Part shown: positions 62,301 to 64,000 of the stretch, piece by piece
How the letters are laid out: each line of letters opens with the position of its first letter
Position numbering within the stretch: the stretch's first letter is position 1
Translations under genes and position numbers: made by a program
From: Clavelina lepadiformis
Taxonomy: Eukaryota; Chordata; Ascidiacea; Aplousobranchia; Clavelinidae
DNA: 64,000 nt
NCBI RefSeq assembly: GCF_947623445.1
Contig: NC_135242.1
Coordinates: 5,146,001 to 5,210,000 of the forward strand
Direction of reading: 5' to 3'
The notes under the pieces: generated by a model
What the model saw: only the letters and a program-made list of their open reading frames with translations
The model's database searches: none
What the model was told of the DNA's origin: nothing

Positions 62301-63790
62301 ACCAGCTAACAAATTAACACCTGGCTTCAGTTAATAATGTTTACCAGTGTATATCGATCAATATTTGATTTGAACGTTTGTTATGAAAACTAGGTCTTGA
62401 CAACAAGTAACTTTTGTTGAATTTATTTAGCATGCTATAAAGTAAGCATTTTCGCTACACCCATGTCTACACACAGCTAGCTATTTTAGCATTAGTAAGC
62501 TTTCTGATATAAAAATAAAGTAAAAGGGGTAGAGTATATTTTTTTAAATTGAGGGACATCAAAATTTAGGTTCGGATTTCTACGAAGATGTATCACAACA
62601 ACAGCTGCAACGGTAAAACAACAGAAATAGCAACCTTTTAAGAAACAAAACAAAAAAATTACCATAGCAACCCAACTTAAAATGTTTGTATTTTAAGATA
62701 TAGTTCATAGTAATAATAAAATGTTTAAAAAAGCTAGAAAATAACAACGAAAAACATAATTTCCATTTTTTAACAGATTTTTAATTTCAAAATATTGAGA
62801 GTGCAATTTGTTTTGCTAGATATTACCGACAGTATTTCCCATAAAAGCACCAACAGAAAACGTCAAATAACATTTTTGACGGGTTTTACTGAAACGGGCT
62901 GAAGATACAAGTATACATAAAATTCAGGTTGAAACTGTTTGATTTGCCCTTATAAGCTATGCCCATTGTGCAACGAGTAAAAAATCACAAAATCATTGTT
63001 TTATATGGTTTTATTTTTGTCGCCGAGTAAATACCGACATACGACGAAGCATATTGAAATCGGTGCGACAGGCAATTAAACCAAAATTTAAGTTGCTTTG
63101 TTTTCAATGGTAAACCAAGCTCATTGTTTGAACGTAAGGCAAACATTTCTGTAAAAATAAATCTCTAGTAAAACGGCCTATTGATCGTTCAGTAAAATCA
63201 ACGCAAACATCAAATAAACGCAAAAATGTAATTTCCTATGCTAACCACACAAACGCTGTTCTACGCTTTCGTTATAGGTTCTTTGTTGTATACAGAAGCT
63301 ATGATTCATCAAGGTTACACCAACTATGAGCCAATTGGCTATAAACAGTACATAGAGGCCATGTATATAACATTTCCGGTGAACCACTGTATATTATATA
63401 GGGACACAACGTAAAACGCGCTAAGCAGATCTTAACGATACAGACCTATTTGTACAGCATTTCTAAAATAGGTTTTGCGATTCTTACTGCAGCAAAGTTT
63501 AGTCAAAATGATTAAAAGGTTGCGTTAATTTGACAAAACTGTTAAGGAGAGCAAGCCGTTGACATTCAGGCCTATATTCGCTTCTGGGCATAGGGGTAAG
63601 GTAGAAGTTCCAGTTTACAGTGATTATGCTACTTAGTAATTGGCCAACCATATATGTGCATACTCGAGGTACCTATGACTACCTCACATCTCTGTCTACT
63701 TAACTTTAATTTCAATGGTTGTGTTCATGATTTTGCTCATTTATTTTTAGTCGTAATAAGGTTTTATAGGATTGTTTTTATCTGTAATTT
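59400..63790. other. largely empty AT-rich region
   Basis: No conserved gene recognised. It holds short frames without domains, a TA-rich run near 61852-61880, and one possible minus-strand terminal exon at 61150-61258. The plus-strand exon at 63796 begins a gene beyond the window. Confidence 0.4.
61150..61258 (-). CDS. possible terminal coding exon, unidentified
   Basis: An acceptor CCTGTTCATAG precedes an open frame that reads NVKVCAVSNGLPHSPLS and ends SSPEGHKKQDSNWDS before TAA at 61152-61150. The composition is like a cytoplasmic tail. Upstream on the same strand, 61690-61421 has an acceptor-flanked stretch that in one frame gives a hydrophobic segment (IINISIFLFTMSVIISISVV), but the phases do not join cleanly. 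Weak call. Confidence 0.2.
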
Positions 63791-63795
63791 TAAAA

Positions 63796-63973
63796 ATGAC
63801 AACCACCGAGGCATATGAGCAAAGTACACCCATAAACTCAGCTCCTCAATATCACGACTCACAATGGATTGCATCAATGGTGTTCAGTTTTACGGCTGCT
63901 ACTTTTGTTATGTATGTCTTGACGGCCCATACCTTTTATGTGACGAAGCAACGAATGCTTATCTGTTGGAAAA
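63796..63973 (+). CDS. probable first coding exon of a membrane protein (continues beyond window)
   Basis: ATG 63796 opens a 59-codon frame that ends at a strong donor (AAAA/GTAAGT at 63973/63974). The peptide has a polar, threonine/serine-rich start (MTTTEAYEQSTPINS), then a hydrophobic segment (WIASMVFSFTAATFVMYVLT) and a basic stretch (VTKQRMLICWK), as expected for an N-terminus outside followed by a first membrane helix. Family not recognised. Confidence 0.45.
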
Positions 63974-64000
63974 GTAAGTTTATTAATAGACTAAATTTCT

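Overview
The window is animal nuclear DNA: AT-rich, split genes, mostly short introns with clean GT/AG borders, and many cut-and-paste DNA transposons. Conserved metazoan genes (plexin, WDR18, adhesion GPCR, TMEM164, MED15, AADAC) together with compact spacing and splice-acceptor-like AG dinucleotides just upstream of some start codons suggest an invertebrate deuterostome, most likely an ascidian tunicate such as Ciona or a relative. That species guess is inference.

Layout. (1) 1-13322, minus: a plexin receptor, complete at its N-terminus but running off the left edge before its stop codon. (2) 13.4-18.5 kb: no gene seen. (3) 18509-19798, plus: WDR18, intronless. (4) 20414-26182, plus: an adhesion GPCR of 15 exons (795 aa) with signal peptide, C-type lectin domain, GAIN/GPS region and seven membrane helices. 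(5) 26.7-30.6 kb: a nest of DNA transposons: a Mutator-like (MULE) element holding a piece of a hAT element, then two hAT elements with perfect 8-bp target duplications. (6) 31-32.1 kb: a palindromic repeat, a possible orphan exon, and two opposed copies of a 36-codon exon-like sequence. (7) 32597-35171, plus: TMEM164. (8) 35.6-39.3 kb: a TTGAC-rich hAT-like MITE, a tRNA-derived SINE, a decayed Ty3/Gypsy pol piece and a second SINE fragment. (9) 39594-44558, minus: MED15, with an 816-bp hAT element in one intron. (10) 46092-49499, plus: an arylacetamide deacetylase-like esterase (410 aa, nine exons). (11) 53026-55388: a pogo/Tigger-type transposon whose transposase lacks the part carrying the first catalytic aspartate. 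(12) 56147-59391, minus: a secreted 514-aa protein of twelve exons with the order Ly6/uPAR domain, three sushi domains, VWA domain. (13) 59.4-63.8 kb: mostly empty; one possible minus-strand terminal exon. (14) 63796-63973, plus: a probable first coding exon of a membrane protein that runs off the right edge.

The genes do not form an obvious pathway. They include housekeeping genes (WDR18 in ribosome assembly, MED15 in transcription), lipid or ester metabolism genes (TMEM164, AADAC-like), surface receptors (plexin, adhesion GPCR) and one secreted adhesion or immune-like protein. Exon borders were read by eye from splice consensus, reading-frame continuity and similarity to remembered families. 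For the adhesion GPCR, AADAC-like, TMEM164 and VWA genes the summed exon lengths keep frame to the stop codon. The most notable items are the domain architectures of the adhesion GPCR and of the Ly6-sushi-VWA protein, the opposed exon pair at 31807-32101, and the hAT/MULE chimera.
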